Below, in pieces: positions 14,926 through 23,805 of a DNA stretch of 64,000 nucleotides; within the stretch, counting starts at the first letter, position 1; each line of letters begins with the position of its first letter. The stretch is from Rhizobacter sp. OV335 (GTDB lineage Bacteria > Pseudomonadota > Gammaproteobacteria > Burkholderiales > Burkholderiaceae_C): the NCBI RefSeq assembly GCF_900142965.1, contig NZ_FRCQ01000018.1, forward strand, positions 80,129 to 144,128, read 5' to 3'. The position numbers were made by a program, and so were the translations under genes. The notes beneath the pieces were generated by a model. The model made no database searches, was not told where the DNA came from, and worked only from the letters and a program-made list of their open reading frames with translations.

Positions 14926-15438
14926 ATGGCAAGCACACACCGCCCCCGTCGACAGGACCGCAGCAGCGCGCCCGCGCTGCCGGCCGATGTGGATTGGCTG
15001 CAGCTCGACAACCAGGTCTGCTTCGCGCTGTACTCCACCTCGCTCGCGATGACCAAGCTGTACAAGCCGCTGCTCGCGCCGCTCGGCCTCACCTACCCGC
15101 AGTACCTGGCGTTCCTGGTGCTGTGGGAGCGCGATGCGCTGACGGTGGGCGAGCTCGGCGAGCGGCTGTTCCTCGACTCCGGCACGCTGACGCCGCTGCT
15201 CAAGCGCATGGAAGCCGCCGGCTGGCTGCAGCGCCAGCGCGCCGCCGACGACGAGCGCCGCGTGATCGTCAGCCTGACGCCCGAAGGCCGCGCGCTGCGC
15301 CAGCAGGCGCGCGCCGTGCCCGCGCAGCTGGCCCAGGCCAGCGGCTGCAGCGTCGGCGAGCTGACCGACTTGACCCAACGCCTGCAGCAGCTGCGCCAGC
15401 AGCTGCTCGATGACGCGCCCGATGCGGCGCATGCGTGA
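14926..15438 (+). CDS. ohrR: MarR-family organic-hydroperoxide sensor OhrR
   Basis: This 170-residue winged-helix repressor contains the OhrR sensing-cysteine block [13 protein letters not shown] near the start of the conserved domain. The MarR recognition region includes [17 protein letters not shown] and the wing [10 protein letters not shown]. OhrR releases its operator when the cysteine is oxidised by organic peroxides. It lies 47 bp upstream of ohr in the same direction, the standard pairing. Confidence 0.92.
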   Translation: MASTHRPRRQDRSSAPALPADVDWLQLDNQVCFALYSTSLAMTKLYKPLLAPLGLTYPQYLAFLVLWERDALTVGELGERLFLDSGTLTPLLKRMEAAGWLQRQRAADDERRVIVSLTPEGRALRQQARAVPAQLAQASGCSVGELTDLTQRLQQLRQQLLDDAPDAAHA

Positions 15439-15485
15439 ACGTTGTATCCCGACCCAACCACCCCACCACTGAAGAGGAAGACACC

Positions 15486-15911
15486 ATGAAGCTCGAAAAA
15501 GCCCTGTACACCGCCCACGCCACCTCCACCGGCGGCCGCGAAGGCACGTCGAAGTCGTCCGACGGCGTGCTGGACCTGCGCCTGACCACGCCGAAGGAAC
15601 TGGGCGGCAACGGCGCCGTCGGCACCAACCCGGAACAGCTGTTCGCGGCCGGCTACTCGGCCTGCTTCATCGGCGCGATGAAGGTCGCCGCCGGCCAGCA
15701 GAAGGTGGCCCTGCCGGCCGACACCTCGATCGCCGCGAGCGTCAGCATCGGCCCGATCCCGCAAGGCTTCGGCATCCAGGTCGCGATGACCATCACGGTG
15801 CCGGGCGTCGAGCGCGCGGTCGCGCAGAAGATCGTCGACGCGGCGCACCAGATCTGCCCGTACTCGAACGCGACGCGCGGCAATGTGGACGTGGCGCTGA
15901 CGCTGGCCTGA
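15486..15911 (+). CDS. ohr: Organic hydroperoxide resistance protein (Ohr peroxidase)
   Basis: Ohr is a thiol peroxidase that reduces lipid and organic hydroperoxides using lipoyl reductants. The 141-residue length is typical of the OsmC/Ohr family. Both catalytic cysteines are visible: the peroxidatic one in [10 protein letters not shown] and the resolving one in [13 protein letters not shown]. The conserved start [20 protein letters not shown] fixes the ATG, which is preceded by the ribosome-site-like GAGGAAG. Confidence 0.96.
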   Translation: MKLEKALYTAHATSTGGREGTSKSSDGVLDLRLTTPKELGGNGAVGTNPEQLFAAGYSACFIGAMKVAAGQQKVALPADTSIAASVSIGPIPQGFGIQVAMTITVPGVERAVAQKIVDAAHQICPYSNATRGNVDVALTLA

Positions 15912-15936
15912 GCCTGAGCGTCCCGGCCGCGATGGC

Positions 15937-16575
15937 TCACGCGTAAGGCGTGCCCACCATCGCGGCGTTCAGCCCGAGGGTGCCCTTGTCGACCAGGGCG
16001 AGGAACAGGGCTTTCGCCGCCTCGGCGTCTTGCCGATCGCGAAAGCTCCGGTGTGCCTGGATGAGAGCGGCGGTCCACGTCGCCAGCAGCAGGCTTGCGG
16101 CCAGATGCGCGGCCGGATCGCCGGGTTCCCGCGCTGCCCCTTCAGCCAGCGCCTCGGTGACGACCTGCGCGATCTCGTCGCGTATCGCCCGGGCCCGGGC
16201 CTTCAGCGTGTCGCTGCCTTCGATGGTCTCGATGAAGCCCTGGCTGTCCGCGGAGAACTCGACGTACGGGCTGCCGTCGTCGACCAGCCGGTGCGCGAGC
16301 AGGCGCAGCGCCTCGATCGGCGAGACGCCCGGCTCGCGCTGCCGCAACGCGTCGCGCAGCACCTCGCGGACCTCTTCGTCGCGGTCGAAGAACATGTCTT
16401 CCTTGCGCGGAAAGTGATTGAACACCGTCATCCGCCCGACGTCGGCGGCCGCCGCGATCTCGTCCACCGTCACCTTGTCGAAGCCGCGCGCCAGGAAAAG
16501 GCGCGTCGCGGCGTTGGAGATGCCTTGCCGCGTGGCGAGGCGCTTGCGGGATCGCAGGTCGGACGGGATTGACAT
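15937..16575 (-). CDS. TetR-family transcriptional regulator
   Basis: This 212-residue regulator has an N-terminal TetR helix-turn-helix (about 15-60, including [24 protein letters not shown]). It is divergent from the flavin monooxygenase gene. A perfect palindrome lies 8 bp upstream of its start, so it very probably represses both itself and the monooxygenase. The C-terminal ligand domain gives no clue to the inducer, which may be a phenolic or similar substrate of the oxygenase. Confidence 0.9.
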   Translation of the reverse strand: MSIPSDLRSRKRLATRQGISNAATRLFLARGFDKVTVDEIAAAADVGRMTVFNHFPRKEDMFFDRDEEVREVLRDALRQREPGVSPIEALRLLAHRLVDDGSPYVEFSADSQGFIETIEGSDTLKARARAIRDEIAQVVTEALAEGAAREPGDPAAHLAASLLLATWTAALIQAHRSFRDRQDAEAAKALFLALVDKGTLGLNAAMVGTPYA

Positions 16576-16582
16576 GTCTTCA

Positions 16583-16615
16583 TTGTACTGAGTACATTTA
16601 CTGTACTCAGTACAA
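16583..16615. promoter_or_regulatory. Perfect palindromic TetR operator between divergent genes
   Basis: A 13-bp perfect inverted repeat (TTGTACTGAGTAC at 16583-16595, its complement at 16603-16615) has a 7-bp spacer. Each arm contains a smaller GTACTNAGTAC-like palindrome. It lies between the TetR start at 16575 and the oxygenase start at 16631, so bound repressor would block both promoters. Confidence 0.88.
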
Positions 16616-16630
16616 CTTGGAGTGCAGTAC

Positions 16631-18124
16631 ATGGAAATGCCGGTGGATGTGGTGGTGGTCGGTGCCGGGCCGGTCGGGCTGCTGGCCGCCATCGAGCTGG
16701 GCCTGGGCGGTGCGCGCGTCGTCGTGTTGGAGCGCCTGGCCGCGCCGAGCATGGCCATCAAGGCGATGTCGGTCGGGCCGCTCGGCAGCGAGGCGCTGAT
16801 GCGCCGCGGGATGGCGCAGGCCCTCGCCAATGCCGAGGCGCGCAGCGTCGCGGCGATGCAGCAGTTCATCACGCAGCCGGGCGCCGCCGCGCGCGGGCCG
16901 GGGTCGAAGTTCAGCGGCCATTTCGCCGGCCTCGCCCTCATTCGCAAGGATGCGCAGAAGGAACCGGAGCGGCGTGCCCGGCCGGTGGACCAGCAGGGCG
17001 TCGAGGCGATGCTGGCCGAGCGCGCCGGCGCGCTCGGGATCGAGGTGCGCCGCGGCTGCGAGGTGACCGGCTTCGTGCAGCAGCACGACGGCATCGACGT
17101 GGCGTGGGCGTCTCCGGCCGGCGCAGGCCGCCTGCGCTGCGCCTGGCTGGTGGGATGCGATGGCGGGCGCAGCAGCATCCGCAAGATGGCCGGCTTCGAC
17201 TTCCCCGGCACCGCGCCGACCTCGACCTTCTACCAGGCCGTCGCCGAGATCGACCATCCCGACCGCCTGCTGCCGGTGGGCTGGCATCGCACGCCGGCGG
17301 GCGTGTTCTCGCACGGGCCGGTGCCGGGGCGCTTGTTCATGCTGGATTTCACCGGCCCGCCCGAAGACCGGCAGGCGCCGGTCACGCGCGACGAGATCGA
17401 GGCGGTGCTGCGTCGCATCAGCGGCACCGATGTCCGCGTGAACGTACTTGCCAGCGCCAACCGGTGGGCGGACAACACGCGGCTCGTCGACAGCTACCGG
17501 CGCGGCCGGGTGCTGCTGGCCGGCGATGCGGCGCATGTCCATTCGCCGTTCGGCGGCCAGGGCCTGAGCCTCGGCCTGGTGGACGCGGCGAACCTCGGCT
17601 GGAAGCTCGCGGCGGTGATTCGCGGCGAGATGCCGGACAGCCTGCTCGACAGCTACACCGCCGAGCGGCGCCCCGCGGCCGAAGCCGTTCTGCAGAACAC
17701 GCTGGCCCAGGTCGCGATCCTGCGGCCCGATCCGCAAGCGGGTGCGATGCGCGAGCTCGTCGCGACGCTGATGGCGTTCGACGACGTGAACCGGTTGATC
17801 GGCGAGACGATGAGCGGCCTGTCGACGCGGTACGAACTCGGGTCGGCACGGGACGAGGTCGGCCGGCTGGTCGGCGATGTCTCGATCGGCGAGCTGATGC
17901 AGGACGGGCGCGGCGTTTTTCTCGACGCCTCCACGGACGGCAAGGCCTCGCAGCTCGTGAGGGCCGCCACGCGGTGGGTGCGATGCGTCGCGGTCGACGC
18001 GGGGCCTTCGATGCTGGTCCGACCCGATGCCTGCGTGGCCTGGGCCGGCGACGACAACGACACGGACGGACTGGAAGAAGCGCTGCGCCGCTGGTTCAGC
18101 CCCGCGCTGGAAAGCATGTCCTAG
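16631..18124 (+). CDS. FAD-dependent aromatic-hydroxylase-type monooxygenase
   Basis: This protein of about 497 residues belongs to the PHBH/MhpA group of flavin hydroxylases. It has the N-terminal dinucleotide fold VVVVGAGPVGLLAAIELG, the ADP/NAD(P)H-contact motif VGCDGGRSSIRK (DG fingerprint), and the second FAD motif GRVLLAGDAAHVHSPFGGQG. A GGAG ribosome site lies 8 bp before the ATG at 16631; a GTG at 16622 is less likely. Substrate is unknown. The shared operator with a TetR gene suggests induction by a small aromatic or xenobiotic compound. Confidence 0.88.
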   Translation: MEMPVDVVVVGAGPVGLLAAIELGLGGARVVVLERLAAPSMAIKAMSVGPLGSEALMRRGMAQALANAEARSVAAMQQFITQPGAAARGPGSKFSGHFAGLALIRKDAQKEPERRARPVDQQGVEAMLAERAGALGIEVRRGCEVTGFVQQHDGIDVAWASPAGAGRLRCAWLVGCDGGRSSIRKMAGFDFPGTAPTSTFYQAVAEIDHPDRLLPVGWHRTPAGVFSHGPVPGRLFMLDFTGPPEDRQAPVTRDEIEAVLRRISGTDVRVNVLASANRWADNTRLVDSYRRGRVLLAGDAAHVHSPFGGQGLSLGLVDAANLGWKLAAVIRGEMPDSLLDSYTAERRPAAEAVLQNTLAQVAILRPDPQAGAMRELVATLMAFDDVNRLIGETMSGLSTRYELGSARDEVGRLVGDVSIGELMQDGRGVFLDASTDGKASQLVRAATRWVRCVAVDAGPSMLVRPDACVAWAGDDNDTDGLEEALRRWFSPALESMS

Positions 18125-19065
18125 TCGGCGAGCAGTTGCAGCAGCAGCTCGATGCGCGCCTGGTACGGCGACAGCTCGCCACCGGCCGGCAGCACATCGC
18201 CAGGCTGCGCGAACACCGGGCCGCCGGCCACGCGGCTGCAGCGCAGCACACGCACGCCGGCCGCCTGGGCCCGCAGCAGCGCCGACTCCAGCGCGTGGTG
18301 CACGGTGCCGTGGCCGGTGCCGGCGACCACGATGCCGCGTGCGCCCCGCTCGACCAGCGCATCGACCAGCGCGCCGTCGACGCCCGCATGGCTGAGCAGG
18401 ATGTCGACGCGCGGCCACTCGGCACCATCGACCAGCCGGGCCAGCGTCGCTTCAGCGAGCGCCTCACCGGCCGGCCACGGGCGAAACACCCGCAGCCGCC
18501 CTTCCTCGATGCGCCCGACCGGGCCGGCATCGCCCGAATCGAAGGCCTCGATGCGGTAGGTGTGGACCTTGCGCACATCCGCCGCACCATGCACCACGCC
18601 GCCGAGCACCGCCAGCACGCCGCGCGCGCCGGGGTGCTGTGCGACGGTCACCGCGTCGAGCAGGTTCTGCGGCCCGTCGGGCTGCAGCGAGGTGGCAGGC
18701 CGCATCGCCGCGGTCAGCACCACCGGCTTGCCCGGCGCGAGCACGCGCTGCAGCAGCCACGCGGTCTCCTCCAGCGTGTCGGTGCCGTGCGTGACGACCA
18801 CGCCGGTCACCTCGGGCCGCGCCAGGTGGTGGGCGAGCCGCTTCAGCAGCGCGCGCCACACGTCGGCGCTCATGTCCTTGCTGTCGACCTGCGCGACCTG
18901 CTCGGGCTCGAGCGGCACCGCGGCGAGTGCCGGCACCGCCTTCACGAGCTGCGCGACACCCAGCTGCGCCGCGGTGTAGCCGATGTTGTCGCCGGGGGCC
19001 GCCGAGGTGCCGGCGATGGTGCCGCCGGTGCCGAGCATGACGACGGTTGGGTCAGTTCTTTGCAT
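18121..19065 (-). CDS. L-asparaginase (type I/II bacterial family)
   Basis: This 314-residue enzyme has both catalytic threonine sites of bacterial asparaginases: T16 in GTGGTIAGT and T95-D96 in [11 protein letters not shown]. The conserved [21 protein letters not shown] block follows. No signal peptide is visible, so it is probably cytoplasmic. It is divergent from lexA, and its 3' end overlaps the convergent monooxygenase by four bases. Confidence 0.92.
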   Translation of the reverse strand: MQRTDPTVVMLGTGGTIAGTSAAPGDNIGYTAAQLGVAQLVKAVPALAAVPLEPEQVAQVDSKDMSADVWRALLKRLAHHLARPEVTGVVVTHGTDTLEETAWLLQRVLAPGKPVVLTAAMRPATSLQPDGPQNLLDAVTVAQHPGARGVLAVLGGVVHGAADVRKVHTYRIEAFDSGDAGPVGRIEEGRLRVFRPWPAGEALAEATLARLVDGAEWPRVDILLSHAGVDGALVDALVERGARGIVVAGTGHGTVHHALESALLRAQAAGVRVLRCSRVAGGPVFAQPGDVLPAGGELSPYQARIELLLQLLAD

Positions 19066-19076
19066 TTTTCACGAAG

Positions 19077-19092
19077 CTGGATAAAAATACAG
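19077..19092. promoter_or_regulatory. Candidate LexA (SOS) box
   Basis: The sequence CTGG-N8-ACAG with an AT-rich centre (ATAAAAAT) lies 63 bp before the lexA start. It matches the CTGT-N8-ACAG box at seven of eight defined positions. It sits in the 89-bp gap shared with the asparaginase gene, so that gene's promoter could also be affected. Confidence 0.7.
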
Positions 19093-19154
19093 TCACTGGA
19101 TGGATGTTCAGTCCGCTGCTCACTGCCGCGCGAATCATCAACCCGAGGCCCGCG

Positions 19155-19829
19155 ATGAACGAAACCCCGAAGCTCACCGACCGCCAGCAGCAGATCCTCG
19201 ACCTGGTGCAGAGCGCGATCGAGCGCACCGGCGCCCCACCGACCCGCGCCGAGATCGCGAACGAGCTGGGCTTCAAGTCGGCCAACGCCGCCGAGGAACA
19301 CCTGCAGGCGCTGGCCCGCAAGGGCGTCATCGAGCTGGTGGGGGGCACCTCGCGAGGCATCCGTCTGCAGTCTGACACATTGCGTGCGCTGAACCAGAGC
19401 CGCGGCAAGCAGTTCAGCCTGCCGCTGCCCAGCCTCTCGCAGCTCACGCTGCCGCTGGTCGGGCGGGTCGCGGCGGGCAGCCCGATCCTCGCGCAGGAGC
19501 ACATCGACCAGACCTACCTGATGGAAGCCAGCCTGTTCAGCCGCCGGCCCGATTTCCTGCTGAAGGTGCGCGGCATGAGCATGCGCGACGCCGGCATCAT
19601 GGACGGCGACCTGCTCGCGGTGCAGAAGGCCAAGGATGCGAAGAACGGGCAGATCGTCGTCGCGCGGCTGGGCGACGAGGTCACCGTCAAGCGCTTCAAG
19701 CGCACCCGCACCAGCATCGAGCTGCTGCCGGAGAACCCCGATTTCGAGCCCATCGTCGTGCCGTTCGGCGACGTCGACTTCGAACTCGAAGGGCTGGCGG
19801 TCGGCCTGATCCGCAACAGCATGCTGTGA
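19155..19829 (+). CDS. lexA: LexA repressor (SOS response)
   Basis: This 224-residue protein has the N-terminal winged helix ([12 protein letters not shown]...[15 protein letters not shown]) and the C-terminal S24 peptidase. The Ala-Gly self-cleavage site is in GRVAAGSP, the catalytic serine in [10 protein letters not shown], and the lysine in GDEVTVKRF. RecA-stimulated cleavage derepresses DNA-repair genes. The ATG at 19155 matches the family start, and earlier in-frame codons would place extra sequence across the LexA box. Confidence 0.97.
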   Translation: MNETPKLTDRQQQILDLVQSAIERTGAPPTRAEIANELGFKSANAAEEHLQALARKGVIELVGGTSRGIRLQSDTLRALNQSRGKQFSLPLPSLSQLTLPLVGRVAAGSPILAQEHIDQTYLMEASLFSRRPDFLLKVRGMSMRDAGIMDGDLLAVQKAKDAKNGQIVVARLGDEVTVKRFKRTRTSIELLPENPDFEPIVVPFGDVDFELEGLAVGLIRNSML

Positions 19830-20140
19830 TGGAGGCTGCCGTGGTGATCAAGGCCCCGAAGGCGGCGAGTGCCGCGGAGTGCAAGTCGCTCGAACAACTG
19901 CCCAACATCGGCCCGGCGCTGGCCGCCGACCTGCGGCTGATCGGCATCCAGGCGCCGCAAGACCTGCGCGGCAAGGATGCCTTCGTGCTGTATCAGCGGC
20001 TGTGCGCGATCACCGGCGAGCGCCACGACCCCTGCGTGCTCGACACCTTCATGGCCGCCACCGATTTCATGGGCGGTGCGCCGGCCGCGCCGTGGTGGGC
20101 CTACACCGCGCAGCGCAAGGCCTTGTTCGGGTCGGTGTGA
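19829..20140 (+). CDS. Helix-hairpin-helix protein, Cdd1/'pathogenicity locus' type
   Basis: This small protein of about 103 residues has a helix-hairpin-helix core (LEQLPNIGPALAADLRLIGI) and a C-terminal WWAYTAQRKAL segment typical of the Cdd1 family of mitomycin-resistance-like proteins. Its start overlaps the lexA stop (TGATG), so it is translationally coupled to lexA and probably SOS-induced. A DNA-binding role in damage tolerance is inference; no member is well characterised. Confidence 0.75.
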   Translation: MEAAVVIKAPKAASAAECKSLEQLPNIGPALAADLRLIGIQAPQDLRGKDAFVLYQRLCAITGERHDPCVLDTFMAATDFMGGAPAAPWWAYTAQRKALFGSV

Positions 20141-20152
20141 CCCACCCCCGGA

Positions 20153-20167
20153 AGCGCCTTCGGCGCT
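20153..20167 (+). terminator. Small hairpin after the lexA operon
   Basis: The stem AGCGCC/GGCGCT (20153-20158 with 20162-20167) with a three-base loop lies 13 bp after the HhH gene. There is no U-tract. The rest of the gap to 20263 holds no convincing gene. Confidence 0.4.
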
Positions 20168-20263
20168 GGCCGCCCAGGGCGTGCGGCTGCTGAGCACGCG
20201 GGAGATCGTCAGCCAGCTGGCTCAGCTCGACCGCTGACCTCTCGACCGCTGATCAGCGCGGCA

Positions 20264-22675
20264 TCAGCGTGGCTTCAGCACCAGCGTGTGCTCCGCCGCC
20301 CCGCCCCACACCGGCACGTCTTCCACCTTCGCCCAGCGCTCGACGAAGTTGCGGTACAGCGGTGAAAACACGATGCCCGACTGCCCGCTCGACTGCATGA
20401 AGCGTGAACGCCCCCGGTCGCCCAGGTCGTACAGAGCCCGCAGTGACGGGCCGTGCTCAGCCAGGTACAGCTCGCCGGTCGTCGCATCCGGCCGCAGGCC
20501 GACCCGCGACACGTTGATGGTGTAGGTGTCGCCGCCCACCGGCGCACGCAGTTCGAACCAAGGCGCCAGCGCCTTCACCTTGCTGAACGGCCGGTGCTCG
20601 GCCCGCGCCTGGTGCGCCCGACCCCATTGCCAGGCCGAGACATCGCCGCCCTGCGACTGCTGCAGCTCGTCGAGCGCCCGCGTGAACGCCGCATCCACCT
20701 GCTGCGCGCAGGTCTCGACCGCCGGCGTCGTCTTGTCGTCGCACCACCAGCCGTCCTGGCGTTCCAGCACGCCCTCCAGCGCTTCGCGAAAACTGCGGCT
20801 GCCGAGCTGCCGCTCGTACAAGGCGCTGCCGAGTTCGTCGCTGAACACCGCCTGCGTCAGCTGCCGCGTCCAGGCCGACAGGATCAGCGGCGCGGCGCGA
20901 TCGGCCGCCATCGTGCCGTCGAACGACGCCAGCTCGCGCTGCGCCGCAGCCGCCAGCGGATGGTTCGACACCGCACGCTTCAGCACCGGCAGTAGCTTCA
21001 GTGCCGCCAGCGACAGCTGGTCGCGCTGGATCGTCCGCAGGCTGTCAATCGAATGCTTCGGCGTCGCGGCCAGCAGCTGCTCGATGCGCTGGTGGCGGTA
21101 CGGCGGCGCCCATTCGCTGGTCAGGAAATGCGGGTACGCCGGCCCGACGATGCGCTGGTTCGCGGTCGCGATCCAGCCGCGGGCGGGATCGACCTCGCGC
21201 GGCGTCTCGCCGGCCGGCACGCTGCCGACCCAGTCGTAGCGCGCGTCCCAGCCCGGGGACGGCACCAAGCCCTTCAGGTCATTCGCGGGCCCACGGACCG
21301 GCACGCGCCCGGCCGCCACCATCGCGATGCGGCCTTGCGTGTCGGCCACCACCATGCTTTGCATCGGCGCGACATAGCCCGCCGATGCCGCGATGAACTC
21401 GTCCACCGAGCGGGCCGAATTGAAACCGATGCCAGCATCGACCGAATCGGCATCCGCATCGAGCGCCGTCCAGCGCATCGCCAAGGCGTAGGTGGGCGCG
21501 TTCGGCACACCGGTCAGCCCTTCGGTCGGGCCGCCGGCGTCCGAGATCACCGGCCCGTGCCGGGTGCTGCGCACGGTCATCGTCACGTCGGCATGGCCCT
21601 TGACCTTGATGACTTCAGTGCTGCGCTCGAACGCCGTCCAGCCGTCGGGGGTCTGGTACTGCGTCGCGTCGTCGGGCCGGATGCGTTCGAGGTACAGGTC
21701 CTGCACGTCGGGCGCGGTGTTGGTGAAGCCCCAGGCGATGTGCTCGTTCTGGCCGAGCACGACGATCGGCAGGCCGGGCATCGTCGCGCCGGCCACCTGG
21801 AAGCCGGGGGCGTCGAGCCGCGCCAGGTACCACAGCGACGGCGCGCTGAGCTTCAGGTGCGGGTCGTTGGCCAGCAGCGGCTTGCCGCTGTCGGTGTGCG
21901 AGCCGGCGACCACCCAGTTGTTGGAGCCGACGCCTTCGACGCCGGACTCTGGCGCCCTCAGCAGCGCCTGGCGGCCGAGCGTGCCGTCGACCTTCAGCCC
22001 GCGGAACAGCGCCGCGTAGTCGGCCGTCGCCAGCGGCTGCTCGCCGGGGTACGGCGGCAACAGCTCGTTGATGCGCTCGACCGGCATCTTCAGCGACAAG
22101 CGCATCCGCAGCAGCTCGCTCGACCAGTTGCCGCCCAGGTCCCAGGCCATCATCGTCGCCCAGGCCAGGCTGTCGACCGGCGTCCAGCGCTGCGGCTGCA
22201 GCCCGAGCAGCACGAACTCCGGCGGCCGCGCCTTCAGCGAGCCGGCGAGGTAGGCGTTGATGCCGGCGCTGTAGGCCTCGAGTGCGGCCCGCGTGGCCGG
22301 GCTGGCCCGCTGCCACTGCGCCTGCGCGGCACGGCGCACGCCGAGCGCGCGCAGGAAGCGGTCGGTGTCGAGCGCCGGCTCGCCGAAGGCCTCGGCCAGC
22401 TGGCCCGCGCCGATGCGGCGGTGCGTCTCCAACTGCCACAACCGGTCCTGGGCGTGGGCGAAACCGAGGCCGAACATCGCGTCCTCGCGCGAGGCCGCGT
22501 GGATGGTCGGCACGCCCTGCGCATCGCGTTCGATGCGCACTTCGCCGCGCAGGCCGTCGACACGCTGTTCGCCGTCGAGCTGCGGCAGCGTGCGCCGCGC
22601 AACCACCCACAGCAGCGCCGCCGCCAGCAGCAGCACGACCACCAGCCCCACGACTCCGCGCCGCAGCCATTTCAT
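20264..22675 (-). CDS. Penicillin acylase family (Ntn hydrolase) protein, exported
   Basis: This 803-residue precursor starts with a signal/anchor segment (residues about 8-28, very Leu/Val-rich). It follows the penicillin-acylase plan of alpha chain, spacer and beta chain. The autocatalytic nucleophile is S251 in GVGSNNWVV. The family includes penicillin G acylases and acyl-homoserine-lactone acylases such as PvdQ and QuiP, so amide substrates including quorum signals are possible. An in-frame upstream extension to 22792 lacks coding character; ATG 22675 gives the signal peptide. Confidence 0.88.
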   Translation of the reverse strand: MKWLRRGVVGLVVVLLLAAALLWVVARRTLPQLDGEQRVDGLRGEVRIERDAQGVPTIHAASREDAMFGLGFAHAQDRLWQLETHRRIGAGQLAEAFGEPALDTDRFLRALGVRRAAQAQWQRASPATRAALEAYSAGINAYLAGSLKARPPEFVLLGLQPQRWTPVDSLAWATMMAWDLGGNWSSELLRMRLSLKMPVERINELLPPYPGEQPLATADYAALFRGLKVDGTLGRQALLRAPESGVEGVGSNNWVVAGSHTDSGKPLLANDPHLKLSAPSLWYLARLDAPGFQVAGATMPGLPIVVLGQNEHIAWGFTNTAPDVQDLYLERIRPDDATQYQTPDGWTAFERSTEVIKVKGHADVTMTVRSTRHGPVISDAGGPTEGLTGVPNAPTYALAMRWTALDADADSVDAGIGFNSARSVDEFIAASAGYVAPMQSMVVADTQGRIAMVAAGRVPVRGPANDLKGLVPSPGWDARYDWVGSVPAGETPREVDPARGWIATANQRIVGPAYPHFLTSEWAPPYRHQRIEQLLAATPKHSIDSLRTIQRDQLSLAALKLLPVLKRAVSNHPLAAAAQRELASFDGTMAADRAAPLILSAWTRQLTQAVFSDELGSALYERQLGSRSFREALEGVLERQDGWWCDDKTTPAVETCAQQVDAAFTRALDELQQSQGGDVSAWQWGRAHQARAEHRPFSKVKALAPWFELRAPVGGDTYTINVSRVGLRPDATTGELYLAEHGPSLRALYDLGDRGRSRFMQSSGQSGIVFSPLYRNFVERWAKVEDVPVWGGAAEHTLVLKPR

Positions 22676-22822
22676 CGTTCGTTCCTTCCAGTGCGTTCCC
22701 GCGCAGCGTAGCCGGCCCCGATGAACGGCAGGCAGAAGTGCCTCATTTCGTGCGATCTGCGGCACCGGCCGCTGTACAGAATGCCAGGGCACCTACACCA
22801 GCGTGCGCGCCAGCCGAAAGCC

Positions 22823-23176
22823 ATGCCAGTGAAGACACCCGCCATCGCCATGAAAACTGCACGACTTTCGCCCGAGCTCGACGCCTCTCTGCAGAACATC
22901 CCCGGGATGCCGCAGGAGCGATTGGCCCGGGTCGCCGCGCGCCGTGTCTTCGTCGAGATGAAGCAGTGCTTCATGGAATCGGCGGCGGGCCTGCAGGGGG
23001 CGTCGGCCGCGCTGCTGAAGCGCCAGCTGCGCATCGCCGGCGACATCGGCGAGCTGCTCGAACTGAGCGACACGCTGCTGGCCGTGCTGCCGCCCGAGGA
23101 GCGCAAGGCGGTGCGGCGCCAGCTCGACGCCGCCTTCCCGATGGCCGGCCGCGACACGGAGTTCGTTCCGCTCTGA
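22823..23176 (+). CDS. Small hypothetical protein (about 117 aa)
   Basis: Not recognised. The protein is alpha-helical with a weakly charged core and two cysteine-free helices near the C-terminus (LLELSDTLLAVLPPEERKAVRRQLDAAF). It has no signal peptide. ATG 22850 is an alternative start giving 108 residues; neither has a clear ribosome site. It is divergent from the acylase gene and convergent with the DUF1993 gene. Confidence 0.5.
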   Translation: MPVKTPAIAMKTARLSPELDASLQNIPGMPQERLARVAARRVFVEMKQCFMESAAGLQGASAALLKRQLRIAGDIGELLELSDTLLAVLPPEERKAVRRQLDAAFPMAGRDTEFVPL

Positions 23177-23188
23177 CCGGCTGCCGCC

Positions 23189-23701
23189 TCAGGGTTGCAG
23201 CGGCCCCAGGTAATCGCTTTTCCCCAGCTCGACGCCGTTGTGGCGCAGCAGCGCGTAGATCGTCGTCGCGTGGAAGAAAAAGTTGGGCAGCACGAAGGTG
23301 CGCAGGTAGACCTCGCCCTTCAGCGTCAGCGGGCCGTCGCGGCGCGGGATCGTCACGTCGCGGTCGTCGCTGCCGATGATCTTCTCGGACGGGATCGATT
23401 CGAGGAAGGCCACCGTCTTCGCGATGCGCTCGCGCAGCTCGGGCAGCGTCGTCTCCACATCGTCGAACTTCGGCGACTCGATGCCGGCCAGCCGGGCGGC
23501 ACCGAACTTCGCGGCATCGCTGGTCAGCTGCACCTGCCGCGTGAACGACAGCATGTCGGGCGACAGGCGCGTGCCGAGCAGCACGGCGACATCGAACTTC
23601 TTCGCCTGCGCATGGGCTTCGGCCTTGTCGAGCCACTTGCCGATGTTGCCGAGGGTGCGCAGGAAGATCGGCACGCTGGCCGAGTACATGGTGAGGGACA
23701 T
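23189..23701 (-). CDS. DUF1993 domain protein
   Basis: This 170-residue cytoplasmic protein matches the DUF1993 pattern: start MSLTMYSASVPIFLRTLGNI, then a conserved RLSPDMLSFTRQVQLTSDAAK block and the late FVLPNFFFHATTIYALLRHNGVELGK block. The fold is related to DinB-like four-helix bundles. Function is unknown. It is divergent from the dehydrogenase gene with about 100 bp between them. Confidence 0.85.
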   Translation of the reverse strand: MSLTMYSASVPIFLRTLGNIGKWLDKAEAHAQAKKFDVAVLLGTRLSPDMLSFTRQVQLTSDAAKFGAARLAGIESPKFDDVETTLPELRERIAKTVAFLESIPSEKIIGSDDRDVTIPRRDGPLTLKGEVYLRTFVLPNFFFHATTIYALLRHNGVELGKSDYLGPLQP

Positions 23702-23805
23702 TGTTCGTCTCCGGGTTTGGGGTGTGGGGGCGGATGCTAGCCTTCCTGGCTGCACCGTGCCGGCATGGGGTGGCTGCGCCCCGCCGAGCATGCACAATCA
23801 AAGCC

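Noticed and set aside
20168..20237. Short coding tail (SALAAQGVRLLSTREIV...) after the Cdd1-like gene
   Set aside because: It reads like a protein C-terminus but has no start or upstream body in frame; it may be a gene remnant, but the evidence is too thin to call.
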